Assembly (NCBI RefSeq): GCF_024168825.1
Contig: NZ_JALJWH010000002.1
Coordinates: forward strand, 1 to 64,000
Direction of reading: 5' to 3'
Source: Paenarthrobacter sp. A20
GTDB taxonomy: Bacteria; Actinomycetota; Actinomycetes; Actinomycetales; Micrococcaceae
Length of the DNA stretch: 64,000 nucleotides
Part shown: positions 52,104 to 60,121 of the stretch, piece by piece
How positions within the stretch are numbered: position 1 is the first letter of the stretch
Layout of the letters: each line of letters begins with the position of its first letter
The notes under the pieces: generated by a model
The model's input: the letters and a program-made list of their open reading frames with translations, nothing else
Databases searched by the model: none
What the model was told of the DNA's origin: nothing
Program-made: the position numbers and the translations under genes

Positions 52104-53394
52104 GCCCGCGGTGATGCGCCGGATGCAGGAAATCGCGCACGTGGACGTCAACTGCTTTTACGCCTCGGCCGAGCGCGCGTTCAACCCTGCTTTGGAGGGC
52201 AAACCGGTCATCGTGCTCTCCAACAATGACGGCTGCGCCGTCACCCGCTCCCCAGAAGCGAAGCGCCTGGGCATTGTCATGGGCGATCCGTGGTTCAAGC
52301 TACGGCCACGGGCCAAGGAATGGGGGCTGGTGGCCCTGTCGAGCAACTACGAGTTGTACGGGGACATTTCCGCCCGGGTCATGGAGCTGCTGGGTCGCTA
52401 CTCAGCCTGGCTTGAGGTCTACTCCATCGATGAGGCGTTCCTGGGCGTCAAGGGCGAACCGGACGAGCTGCTGGCCCTGGGCCGGGAGATGAAGGCCGCG
52501 TGCCGGCGGCACGTCGGCGTGCCGGTCTGCGTCGGGATCGCACCCACGAAGACCCTTGCCAAGTTGTGCAACAAGTGGGCGAAGAACAACCCTGCCTTCA
52601 ACGGTGTCTGCCGCTGGGAATCAGTGCCGGCAGCCCAGCGCGAAGCGCTGATGGCCAAGCTGTCCGTGATCGAAATCTGGGGCGTTGCCACCAGATTGAC
52701 CAAGCGTCTGAACGCGATGGGGATCTTCTCAATCCTGGACCTGACCCGGGCGAACCCGGTCGCGATCCGGGACAAGTACTCCATCGTCATGATGCGCACC
52801 GTGCTGGAACTGCAGGGCACCCCGTGTATTCCGATGGAAGAGGAACGGATCGGCCGGGACCAGCTGATCTTCTCCCGGTCCTTCTCCACACCGATCACCA
52901 CAACGGCAGGGTTGCGGCAGGTCATGAGCGTGTACGCGCAAATGGCCTCCGCACGTCTGGCTAAACACGGCCTGCAAGCGAAAGTGTTGACGGCGTTCGC
53001 GGCGACGTCGCACTTCAACCCAAACGAAAAGTCCTTCCCCTCGGTCTGCCTGGCGCTGCCGATGCCCACCGCTGACCCGGTGTTGCTGACGAAGGCCGCC
53101 CACGCGCTGCTCCCCCAGGTCTACGAGGGCGTGAAGTATGTCCGGGCCGGGATCATGGTCACCGACCTGCGCCCGTCCGGGAACCAGAAACCCTTGGAAC
53201 TGTTCGAGAACCCGCACGAAGAACGCGGCATTGGGATCCTGCTCGAAGACGTAGCCAAACGGTACGGCCGCGGCTCCATCGGGCTCGGTCATGCCGGGAT
53301 CAAAGGCGGGCCGGACTGGTCTATGAAACGCGACATGCTCTCCCCCAGGTACACCACCCACTGGGACGAACTCCCCCTCGTCAAGGCCGCCTGA
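52096..53394 (+). CDS. UmuC-like Y-family DNA polymerase
   Basis: The 432-residue product has the catalytic acids Asp17 in AHVDVNCFYAS and Asp112-Glu113 in YSIDEAF, with the fingers, thumb and little-finger regions following, and the C-terminal UmuC-specific segment. It performs translesion synthesis with the coupled UmuD-like protein. Placement on an element with transfer genes recalls plasmid-borne mucAB/rumAB. The LexA box upstream of umuD controls both. Confidence 0.92.
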   Translation: MSKPAVMRRMQEIAHVDVNCFYASAERAFNPALEGKPVIVLSNNDGCAVTRSPEAKRLGIVMGDPWFKLRPRAKEWGLVALSSNYELYGDISARVMELLGRYSAWLEVYSIDEAFLGVKGEPDELLALGREMKAACRRHVGVPVCVGIAPTKTLAKLCNKWAKNNPAFNGVCRWESVPAAQREALMAKLSVIEIWGVATRLTKRLNAMGIFSILDLTRANPVAIRDKYSIVMMRTVLELQGTPCIPMEEERIGRDQLIFSRSFSTPITTTAGLRQVMSVYAQMASARLAKHGLQAKVLTAFAATSHFNPNEKSFPSVCLALPMPTADPVLLTKAAHALLPQVYEGVKYVRAGIMVTDLRPSGNQKPLELFENPHEERGIGILLEDVAKRYGRGSIGLGHAGIKGGPDWSMKRDMLSPRYTTHWDELPLVKAA

Positions 53395-53423
53395 CCGGCG
53401 CCAAGGTAAGAAAGGAAACCGCA

Positions 53424-53738
53424 ATGACCATTGCACCCGAATCACCCACGACCCCCCAAGACGTCGATGTCCGGTTCAGCCCCGACGGCACACCGTTGGC
53501 GATCCGCCACGACGGCCGGATCTGGATGGTCGATCCCGACGTCCACACCGCTCACTGGTTCACCAGGGACGCATGGTGGGAAACCCGGACCCGGGCAGCG
53601 GTCGGCACCGGCGATCTGGTCAGCGTCGAACACTGGCAACTCCAAGCCAAATTACCGTCATCCAATGCCGAACTGCGCACGTTCACGCTGCGGCGGGAGC
53701 CGCTGGCTACCGTGTGGCAGCTGGAATCCATCAGCTAG
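53424..53738 (+). CDS. Unknown protein downstream of umuC (DUF6504-like)
   Basis: The 104-residue product begins MTIAPESPTTPQDVDVRFSP and continues WMVDPDVHTAHWFTRDAWWE, a beta-rich pattern that resembles the small DUF6504 proteins often placed beside actinobacterial Y-family polymerases. AAAGGAAACC precedes the ATG. Its stop overlaps the next GTG (TAGTG), so the downstream gene is coupled. Confidence 0.6.
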   Translation: MTIAPESPTTPQDVDVRFSPDGTPLAIRHDGRIWMVDPDVHTAHWFTRDAWWETRTRAAVGTGDLVSVEHWQLQAKLPSSNAELRTFTLRREPLATVWQLESIS

Positions 53739-54136
53739 TGCCGGCTGATCTGTACCGCTCCCATGTCCCTGAACAGCTGTGGGAGCGGATCCGCAATGAG
53801 TTCCACCTTCCCAGCCTGGAACAGGTCCGGGAACGGTTCTCTGCCGTGCATGAGGATCCCGAGCCGGTCATGCGGGAGCTGGTTAGGGTCTTCCTGGACG
53901 GTGGGACGTATTGCCCTGGTTATCAGTTCCGGCCCGATCTGACCCTGGACCCGGTGGTGCTGGAACTCTTCAAACGGGCCATGGAGCTACGGATCCCACA
54001 CAATTACTTCGCGCTCTGGATGATGGTCCCCTCTCCCGCCCTGCAGGGATCACGACCCGTGGACCTCCGACGCAGCGACAGGACGCCGGCCCTGCTCGTT
54101 GGGCTCGAACGGACCTTCCAAGGCAAGGCGGCCTAA
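53738..54136 (+). CDS. Unknown protein of the SOS operon (132 aa)
   Basis: The product starts at a GTG that overlaps the previous stop, with PADLYRSHVPEQLWERIRNE, then DGGTYCPGYQFRPDLTLDP and IPHNYFALWMMVPSPAL. No family is recognised. Position in the coupled series after umuDC indicates SOS-induced co-expression. Confidence 0.6.
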   Translation: MPADLYRSHVPEQLWERIRNEFHLPSLEQVRERFSAVHEDPEPVMRELVRVFLDGGTYCPGYQFRPDLTLDPVVLELFKRAMELRIPHNYFALWMMVPSPALQGSRPVDLRRSDRTPALLVGLERTFQGKAA

Positions 54137-54139
54137 AAT

Positions 54140-54289
54140 ATGGGAGTGAAAGTAACCCTGACAGTAGAGGCCGGCACCGGCGAAGTAAGCCATGTCGACG
54201 CCGAAGGCGAGACGTACGAGAACGCCAAAGCGGCCGCCGAAACACTGATCCCGGAAGGCTCCAAAGTCATTGCCATCCGCACCAACTAA
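54140..54289 (+). CDS. Small unknown protein (49 aa)
   Basis: The ATG at 54140 lies 3 bases after the previous stop. The product starts MGVKVTLTVEAGTGEVSHVD and ends VIAIRTN, a compact beta-alpha pattern. It is too short for many gene finders. Tight spacing and codon pattern like its neighbours support it; no family recognised. Confidence 0.55.
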   Translation: MGVKVTLTVEAGTGEVSHVDAEGETYENAKAAAETLIPEGSKVIAIRTN

Positions 54290-54302
54290 CAGACGCTCGT
54301 AC

Positions 54303-54782
54303 GTGGAATCGGCGCACCAAATAGCCGCCTACGTTCAGCGCACTGGCGGCCTTCCTACCTCCGATGGTCAGAGTGGAAGTGAGGCTGAACGCCTCGCCGG
54401 AGCTCTCGTTGCTCTACGACATCAGAAGCGGCGCGGCCTCCTCGCAAAAGAAGCCAGCGAAGCACTCGACGCGGCGTTTCCTGGGTGGCTGGACGGGATC
54501 GCGCTCAACGTCGAACGTCACTGGCAAAAAAGGGCCACTGAGTTCATCGAGTGGGTGCAAGACAACGACAGACGCCCGCACCGTAACGCCGCTGACCCCG
54601 CCGAACGTGCCCTCGCGGCATGGGTCGCAAGGCAAAGAATGCACGCAAAGCAGGGCCAATACCCGTCCCGTATCAAGGAGCTGAACAAACGCATGCCCGG
54701 ATGGGACCGAACACCCTATCTCCGGAAGGGCCGGGGCAGGGCTATTTATCAGCCCAGCGTTCGTGGGCGGCTTGGCGGCTGA
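54303..54782 (+). CDS. Helicase-associated (HA) domain protein
   Basis: The 159-residue product from GTG 54303 carries two units of the helicase-associated domain: one near residues 7-65 (ending LDAAFPGWL) and one near 77-140 (EFIEWVQDNDRRPHRNA, LAAWVARQR, ELNKRMPGWD). Such repeats usually follow SF2 helicases in actinobacteria; here they stand alone. The frame opens at TTG 54270 within the preceding gene. It overlaps the convergent 175-residue gene by 41 bases. Confidence 0.65.
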   Translation: MESAHQIAAYVQRTGGLPTSDGQSGSEAERLAGALVALRHQKRRGLLAKEASEALDAAFPGWLDGIALNVERHWQKRATEFIEWVQDNDRRPHRNAADPAERALAAWVARQRMHAKQGQYPSRIKELNKRMPGWDRTPYLRKGRGRAIYQPSVRGRLGG

Positions 54783-55269
54783 TCCCAGCCGCCCGGCCAA
54801 TATCCGTCCAGGAAGCGCCGACGGCTTTCGCAGCCGCGACGGTCCTATCCAGGCGATGCCCGGCCTGGCGGTGCTCCCTCGCAGCGGCCTCCACACCAAG
54901 GATCGCTTCAGACGGGGCAATGTGGGCAAGCCATTCCTCGTGAACAGCATCTTCCACGAGGCTAGAGACGAAGGCTGCTTCCCCTGGTGCAAGGTATTCC
55001 CTGCGCGCCTCAAAATTAGCTTCTGCAGGTGTGAGAACTCGTTGCCATAGTTCTCCGCGCCAGCCGCATTCGCAGGCTCCGCGCCAGTTCATAATCTTGT
55101 CGTCAGGAATGAGGTCCTGGTCGGGCGCGAAGTCCCCTCCTGATGGATAGTCCCCGGTGATCCCAAGGAACAGCATTCCCTCCCTGGTCGAAGTCGACGA
55201 GAGCCTGCCGTCCGGCGCAACCGACGCTACCCAGCCCTCGTGCTTGTAGTCGTTCGAGATCCAGCCCAT
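54742..55269 (-). CDS. Unknown protein with C-terminal helix-turn-helix
   Basis: The 175-residue product starts MGWISNDYKHEGWVASVAPD. A middle part has CECGWRGELW, a possible zinc-ribbon half, and the C-terminus has VGASWTDIGRAAGISRQAAH, a helix-turn-helix of the kind in small actinobacterial regulators. A perfect 12-bp inverted repeat lies 11 bases upstream of the ATG and may be its operator or a leader hairpin. Role unknown. Confidence 0.65.
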   Translation of the reverse strand: MGWISNDYKHEGWVASVAPDGRLSSTSTREGMLFLGITGDYPSGGDFAPDQDLIPDDKIMNWRGACECGWRGELWQRVLTPAEANFEARREYLAPGEAAFVSSLVEDAVHEEWLAHIAPSEAILGVEAAAREHRQAGHRLDRTVAAAKAVGASWTDIGRAAGISRQAAHERWADK

Positions 55270-55279
55270 GGCATCATGC

Positions 55280-55307
55280 CTTCCTGTCAGGGTTTCCTGA
55301 CAGGAAG
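55280..55307. promoter_or_regulatory. Inverted repeat before helix-turn-helix gene
   Basis: CTTCCTGTCAGG/CCTGACAGGAAG is a perfect 12-bp stem with loop GTTT, 11 bases before the ATG at 55269. On the minus-strand message the last arm contains AGGAAG, the ribosome-binding site, so the hairpin could hide it. It may instead be an operator bound by the encoded protein. Confidence 0.6.
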
Positions 55308-55385
55308 TCTCTCAGGAGCTTCTGACAATAACCAGAGCCGCGAAAAAGCAGAGCATGCCCGGAGAGGGTTCGAGCCTGCCGGGGT

Positions 55386-55643
55386 TTAGTGTTTGGTGTC
55401 CTTGGCTGGTGACTCGTTCTTGGATCCCGAGTCGCTGTCGCTGAACTTGCCGTCCTTGTTCTGGATCCGCACTTCGCCGTGTCCCCGGCCGGTGTTCTCC
55501 ACGATTTCCTTGGCCCGCTTCTCAGCGGCCTTTTTCGTGGGTTCATGGGCGGAGACGCGTTTGGCGTCTTCTTTCTTTACGTCCCAGCCGCCGCGATCGT
55601 TGTTGGGGACTACGTACCGGTCGTTGTCGTTGCCTCTGGCCAT
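55386..55643 (-). CDS. DUF2188 domain protein
   Basis: The 85-residue product starts MARGNDNDRYVVPNNDRGGW, then KKAAEKRAKEIVENTGRGHG and EVRIQNKDGKFSDSD. This is the same short unit as in the gene at 10753-10989. AAGGAG precedes the ATG at 55643. Function unknown; the family is widespread in actinobacteria. Confidence 0.75.
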   Translation of the reverse strand: MARGNDNDRYVVPNNDRGGWDVKKEDAKRVSAHEPTKKAAEKRAKEIVENTGRGHGEVRIQNKDGKFSDSDSGSKNESPAKDTKH

Positions 55644-55781
55644 ATCGATTCGCTCCTTGCCGACGTGAACTGATTTTGAGCCCAGCCTAACGGCCAATGG
55701 TTGCACTGCCCCTTTATATGTGCCCGCTGAGTGGCAATCGTGACGGGAAAATTGAAAGATTTTTTTGGCGGTCGGGGTCCG

Positions 55782-56486
55782 TCACTCCGCGGGTTCAATC
55801 AGCTCGGGTCCGTTGTTCCGGACGCTGTTGGCGCGGGTGCTGACAATCCGCGGGGTCAGGGTCGGTTCCGGCAAGGAATCCAGCAGGTGTTGGACGTCGG
55901 CTTTGTCGGTCAGGTCCGGGTCGAGCCATTCCGCGAAGCGCTCCTGCGGAATGATGACCGGAGAGCGATCGTGCACGTGTCCCAACGCGTCCTGGGTGGT
56001 TGTGGTCAGGACTGTGCAGGTCAGCAGCCACCGTTCAGGATCGTCCTCGGGCAGCTCAGGATCGGGCCAGAACTCATACAGCCCGGCGAAGCCCAACAAT
56101 GGTTCCTTCTCGGAGAACAGATAGTTCGGGATCTTCTTCCCGTCCTCGGTCTTCTGCCATTCGTAGTAGCCCTCGGCCGGAACGATAGCCCTGCGCTTGA
56201 CCGCAGCAGAACGGAACGACGGCTTCTCCAGGATGCTCTCGCTGCGAGCATTTATCAGCTTGGAGCCAATCTTGGTGTCCTTTGCCCAGGACGGAACCAG
56301 ACCCCACTTTGCTATCAGGAGGCGCCGGTCAAGGGTTCCCTCGTCCAGGCGCTCGGCCACGATCGGCACGTTCTGCGTCGGGGCGACGTTCCAGCTCGGC
56401 CCAGGAGGGCTGCCTTCAACTTCCTTGGCCTCGAAATGGCTCAGAAGATCGCTTGTTGCCTTGGACATCACGTATCTGCCGCACAT
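55782..56486 (-). CDS. SRAP/HMCES-type protein (YedK family)
   Basis: The 234-residue product starts MCGRYVM, with Cys2 the nucleophile after removal of Met1. SWNVAPTQ, INARSESI, VPAEGYYEW and GHVHDRSPVI supply the conserved Asn, Arg, Glu and His. SRAP proteins form DNA-protein crosslinks with abasic sites in single-stranded DNA, consistent with an element that moves as single strands. A second, broken copy is at 59852-60036. Confidence 0.9.
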   Translation of the reverse strand: MCGRYVMSKATSDLLSHFEAKEVEGSPPGPSWNVAPTQNVPIVAERLDEGTLDRRLLIAKWGLVPSWAKDTKIGSKLINARSESILEKPSFRSAAVKRRAIVPAEGYYEWQKTEDGKKIPNYLFSEKEPLLGFAGLYEFWPDPELPEDDPERWLLTCTVLTTTTQDALGHVHDRSPVIIPQERFAEWLDPDLTDKADVQHLLDSLPEPTLTPRIVSTRANSVRNNGPELIEPAE

Positions 56487-56607
56487 GAGCCCATTCTCCA
56501 CTTGATTGCCCATGTCGCCTCGTGCCGGGTCGCCTCAAGATCCTCAGGAGTCCTGGGAGCGGCATCGCCAGGGCTCGCAACCTACTGACGATGCCGAGCT
56601 CACTTGG

Positions 56608-57132
56608 CTAGGGAACTGCCAGCGCACGCTCGACATCTCCCATGCAATCCCACACTTCTTCCATGGCTGCATGCAGTTTCGCACCCATCACGTCCAATTC
56701 CTCTGGACTGTGGACTACGGCGTCCAGCAGGCCCTTAGCATTCAGCCGGCGGCTGTAGAACGCTGTTGTGCCTGGGGTCAGCGATCCTCCCACTGGCGCA
56801 TGAAGGATCCTATTCCGCTGATCCAACGCCTGTTTTGCAGTCGACAGAACTTTCACGACCCGCTCCTGCAATTCCGGCGACAGGGGTGAGTAGACGGAGA
56901 GAGCGATCTTTTTTGATGTCTGGATCAGTTGCGATGCCGTCATGCCTTCCGTCAGAGTCGATCCCACACCTGCCCTGCCGTTGATAAGAGCCGAGCAAAA
57001 ATGGGCCAAGGTCTGTTCCAGCCACGCAGCCCAAATCGCAATGCGGCCCACGGCAGCTTCACCCTCGATCGACATGGAGGTGTACGTCCGGTAATCAGGC
57101 AACACAGCATCTTCAATAGCTTCTTGGTCCAT
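56608..57132 (-). CDS. Unknown helical protein (174 aa)
   Basis: The product starts MDQEAIEDAVLPDYRTYTSM and is mostly helical: GRIAIWAAWLEQTLAHFCSA, then KQALDQRNRILHAPVGG, and ends GAKLHAAMEEVWDCMGDVER. The RNxxxH-like motif (RNRILH) is seen in RNase-H-like HEPN proteins (R-x4-6-H), so a HEPN ribonuclease is possible. The ATG at 57132 is preferred over a GTG three codons earlier. It stands alone. Confidence 0.55.
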   Translation of the reverse strand: MDQEAIEDAVLPDYRTYTSMSIEGEAAVGRIAIWAAWLEQTLAHFCSALINGRAGVGSTLTEGMTASQLIQTSKKIALSVYSPLSPELQERVVKVLSTAKQALDQRNRILHAPVGGSLTPGTTAFYSRRLNAKGLLDAVVHSPEELDVMGAKLHAAMEEVWDCMGDVERALAVP

Positions 57133-57183
57133 GGGCACCAATCGTACTTAGCTTGGGACAGGCGCTCCGTGCTGTCAGCCGAC

Positions 57184-57225
57184 GTCCCGTTTCCTTGAAA
57201 CTGGAACCCCGCGGGCGTGGGATAT
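57184..57225. repeat. Dispersed palindromic repeat, copy 1
   Basis: GTCCCGTTTCCTTGAAACTG continues GAACC and, 14 bases on, GTGGGAT. It is the most diverged of five related copies (57184, 58222, 59735, 61522, 63045) in intergenic spaces. Confidence 0.45.
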
Positions 57226-57235
57226 GGTCTCTTGA

Positions 57236-58219
57236 ATGGTGTCTCGCGAAGTAATTGTGGTCGGAGCCGGCATTGTCGGATCGTCAATTGCCTATCAACT
57301 GGCCGCCGCCGGAGCCGGGGTCACCCTCATCGATGCTGCTTTGCCCGGTAGCGGTGCTACTAAACACTCGTTTGCCTGGATCGGCAGGTCACCTCAGGAC
57401 AGTAGCCCCGAGGAGAAACTGCGTTCGCAAGGTCGCGACCACTGGCACCGGCTTGCACAAGAAGTACCAGAGCTTGAGGTGCATTGGACCGGCGCTTTGG
57501 TATGGGGTGAGTACTTTTCCCACGACGGCGCACCCCAGACCGACCGAGCAGAAGTTATCGAACCAAACCTGGTGATGCCACCGAACCGGAGTGAGCAGAG
57601 GGCCGACGACGGCTGGTTGGATCCGGTTCGAGCCACCGAAAGCTTGGTCCGCGCCGCTCAACGATATGGCGCCTCGACTCGCTTCGGGAGCCCGGTCTCC
57701 CGCTTAGCCCGCAGTGAGGAGGGGACAGTCATCGGAGTGGAACTCGGTACCGAAGTCCTACCCGCCTCAACGGTGGTCGTGGCAGCCGGGACCGGATCAA
57801 CGGCCCTTTGCGCGACGGCCAACGTTGACCTGCCGATGGTGTCCAGCCCATCCGTGATGGTCCAACTCCATGCTCCGCCCGGAATCGTCCAAGGAATCAT
57901 CGCCAATGATCATTTCGAAGCCCGCCAGAGCACTGACGGAACCACGCTCATGCCTGTGGAGTACAACGGGGAGACTTCAACAGAAGACCTGGGGCATACC
58001 GGCGAGGAAGCACTTCGCGTCTTCCAGAAATCCTTCCGTGGCTCTTCAGAGGCGAGTCTAAAAAGCGTCGAGATCGGGTGGCGCCCGATGCCGGCCAATG
58101 GTGAATCGACAGTTGGCTATTCCAGTGTCCCAGGTCTCTATATCGCGGTGGCCCATCCAGGAATCATGCTGGGCTCAGTGATCGGACACACCGCTGCCGA
58201 AGAGATTCTGCGCGCTTAG
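57236..58219 (+). CDS. FAD-dependent amino-acid oxidase-like protein (DAO family)
   Basis: The 327-residue product starts with VIVVGAGIVGSSIAYQLAAA, the dinucleotide-binding motif, and has SGATKHSFAWIG and, near the C-terminus, GWRPMPANGESTVGYSS then LYIAVAHPGIMLG, typical of the glycine oxidase/D-amino acid dehydrogenase group. Substrate unknown. It is not in an operon. A palindromic repeat copy lies on each side of it. Confidence 0.85.
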   Translation: MVSREVIVVGAGIVGSSIAYQLAAAGAGVTLIDAALPGSGATKHSFAWIGRSPQDSSPEEKLRSQGRDHWHRLAQEVPELEVHWTGALVWGEYFSHDGAPQTDRAEVIEPNLVMPPNRSEQRADDGWLDPVRATESLVRAAQRYGASTRFGSPVSRLARSEEGTVIGVELGTEVLPASTVVVAAGTGSTALCATANVDLPMVSSPSVMVQLHAPPGIVQGIIANDHFEARQSTDGTTLMPVEYNGETSTEDLGHTGEEALRVFQKSFRGSSEASLKSVEIGWRPMPANGESTVGYSSVPGLYIAVAHPGIMLGSVIGHTAAEEILRA

Positions 58220-58221
58220 CC

Positions 58222-58271
58222 GTTCCACTTCCTTCGAACCGGAACACCTCTGGCGGGACACTCCCCCAGCG
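58222..58271. repeat. Dispersed palindromic repeat, copy 2
   Basis: GTTCCACTTCCTTCGAACCG leads to GAACACC and GGCGGGACACTCCCCCAGCG. The first part is an imperfect inverted repeat; the second part recurs in copy 4. It begins two bases after the oxidase stop. Confidence 0.6.
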
Positions 58272-58434
58272 TTCGGAATCAGTCCTTTTCAGAAGCTGAC
58301 TGCGCGGAATGTCAGAAGTCGTCTGCACGGTCCTCTGCAGGGGCCACCGGGAAGCACGAAAATGGGTTCGTTGCGCGGGTCTCCCAGCTCGGTGACAGCG
58401 AAGGGCAAGTCCAGATCATCGACGCGCATAATCC

Positions 58435-59044
58435 CTACCGTCCCATCCCTTCCACCGTCTTCTCCTGGCCGGCCTTACGTCCCACCGGGGTGTGTACGTC
58501 GTATGTTGCCCGCAGTAGTCCGTCGTCGTGGGTCGAATGGTGGCCGCGGAGGGTCAACAGCACATCATTGTCGAGGTCCCCGAAAAGGCGGCGCCCACGG
58601 CCCAGGAGCACCGGCGCGATTGAGACAGTGATTTCGTCGATGAGCCCTGCGGCCAGGAACGCTTGAATGGTGCGACCACCATCGACGTAGACCCGGGCCG
58701 CCCTTTCGGCTTCGAGCAGTTGATGTGCCTCGTGGACTGAGCGGACGACGGGTGTCTTGTCGTTACGGGGGGAGGGAGGTGCTGAGCACAATGACGCGTT
58801 TGCCTTCGAAAGGCCATGTATCGAAGCCAAGAACGGTCTGGTAGGTCGAACGGCCCATGATGAGCGTGTCAACGGTGGGATAGAACGCCTCCCACTCAAG
58901 GGCCGGATGTGCGGTGGAGCCGGTGACATGTGGACGAGGCGATGGGTTGGTGAGCCAGGCGAGGTCGCCATCCGGCCTTGCGATGTAACCGTCCAGGCTT
59001 GTGCCGATAAAAACGCATCCGCGCCAAGTGCGATCAGTAATCAT
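58435..59044 (-). pseudogene. DHFR-like (RibD C-terminal) reductase, frameshifted
   Basis: The first frame, from 59044, gives GCVFIGTSLDGYIARPDGDL and TLIMGRSTYQTVLGFDTWPF before a stop in ...STSLPP. The domain goes on in another frame with ARVYVDGGRTIQAFLAAGLI and SIAPVLLGRGRRLFGDL, ending at 58435. The break is in a C/G run at about 58768-58778. Restored, it would be a 200-residue reductase of the RibD/DHFR family, often antibiotic- or pteridine-related. It overlaps the TetR stop by 4 bases and formed an operon with it. Confidence 0.8.
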
Positions 59045-59589
59045 GTCCAGCCTTTCAAAAGGGCATCAAGGGTCTGCGTAGGGGTAGTCGGATCCAGGCC
59101 AACGGCACGGCGGTAAAGGCTGCCATGAAGCGCGTCGAGCAGCGTCAAGGATGCTGACCGGGGGTCAATGTCGTCTCGGAGTGACAGGCATGCCAGGAGA
59201 GCACCGAAGTAGTGCGCCTGCTTGCGCCAGCCCTCTCGGAGCATCTCAGCGGAGGCAGGTGACCAGAGATCACGCATAAGCTCCCCGAGGCCGAAGACCG
59301 CTGACGCGGACGTGGGTGCGGCGAAATTCTCCTCAAGGTATCCGCGCAGCTCGGTCAGCGCATCTACCGTTCCCGATGGCGAATCCGGAATTCGGTCGAC
59401 CCATCTTCGGCCAAGTGCGAGCAGTAAACCCTCTTTGGAACCGAATCGCTTAATCAGCCCAGCGGGACTAATGCCCGCAGCAGGAGCGACATCATGAAGA
59501 CCCCAAGGGCCCATCGAAGAACGCTGGAAGATGACTGCATCGATACGGTCGAGCAACTCCACATCAGAGGCACGCTGAGGTCTACTCAC
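59041..59589 (-). CDS. TetR-family regulator
   Basis: The 182-residue product has an N-terminal TetR DNA-binding domain (LLDRIDAVIFQRSSMGPWGL, then DVAPAAGISPAGLIKRFGSK) and a helical ligand domain. It is followed by the DHFR-like gene with ATGA overlap. A partial palindrome TTAGT...ACTAA at 59594-59615 just upstream is a likely operator. The effector is unknown. Confidence 0.85.
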   Translation of the reverse strand: MSRPQRASDVELLDRIDAVIFQRSSMGPWGLHDVAPAAGISPAGLIKRFGSKEGLLLALGRRWVDRIPDSPSGTVDALTELRGYLEENFAAPTSASAVFGLGELMRDLWSPASAEMLREGWRKQAHYFGALLACLSLRDDIDPRSASLTLLDALHGSLYRRAVGLDPTTPTQTLDALLKGWT

Positions 59590-59593
59590 ACAA

Positions 59594-59615
59594 TTAGTAA
59601 ATCATAGTTAACTAA
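59594..59615. promoter_or_regulatory. Probable TetR operator
   Basis: TTAGTAAA and GTTAACTAA form the ends of a 22-bp partial palindrome 5 bases upstream of the TetR start. Position and AT-richness in a GC-rich region support autoregulation. Confidence 0.5.
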
Positions 59616-59734
59616 CTTGTTGGTTTGCCGTGAGTACCACAACTACCTCCCTAGGTCCCCCACCGAAACTCCTACGGCTTCGCTTTGACGAGAGTGCTGC
59701 GCTTACCGTCCAGCTCCGCAGGTCGACGGCAATG

Positions 59735-59784
59735 GTGTCCCACTTCCTTAGAAGTGGAACACCACTGGAGGGATACTGCCCGGG
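59735..59784. repeat. Dispersed palindromic repeat, copy 3
   Basis: GTGTCCCACTTCCTTAGAAG continues TGGAACACC; CCACTTC/GAAGTGG is a perfect 7-bp stem with loop CTTA. About 10 bases on comes GGAGGGATACTGCCC. It is the best-formed copy. Confidence 0.65.
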
Positions 59785-59851
59785 ATCTGATGGGATCAGC
59801 TAGTGCAGAGTAGCCTGGACCCGATATTCACGTCCTTTGACCAGTAAGGCA

Positions 59852-60036
59852 TCAAGCACAACGGGCTATCAACAGACACCAATCAAGAGTGCTCTCATCC
59901 AATGCGTAGGCCGCGATCGGCACGTTCTGGGTCGAGAGGCATTCCATCTCGGCCCTGCGATCGCCCTTAATCTCCTTGGCCTCAAAGTTACTCAAAAGAT
60001 CGCTTGCGTCTCTGAACATCACGTTCTGCCGCACAT
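59852..60036 (-). pseudogene. SRAP gene remnant
   Basis: Read on the minus strand from 60036 the DNA gives MCGR, then a frameshift, then ASDLLSNFEAKEI, STQNVPIAAYALDE and STLDWCLLIA. These align with residues 1-60 of the intact SRAP protein at 55782-56486. Only this N-terminal part remains. The nucleotide match includes CTGCCGCACATG at the start. Confidence 0.7.
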
Positions 60037-60121
60037 GGGCCCCTACTGCCCTGTGGTCTGACCTACCAACTTCCGTCATCTGCCGCCAGTGCCAGGGCCC
60101 TGGCGTGAGAAGATCTCGAAC

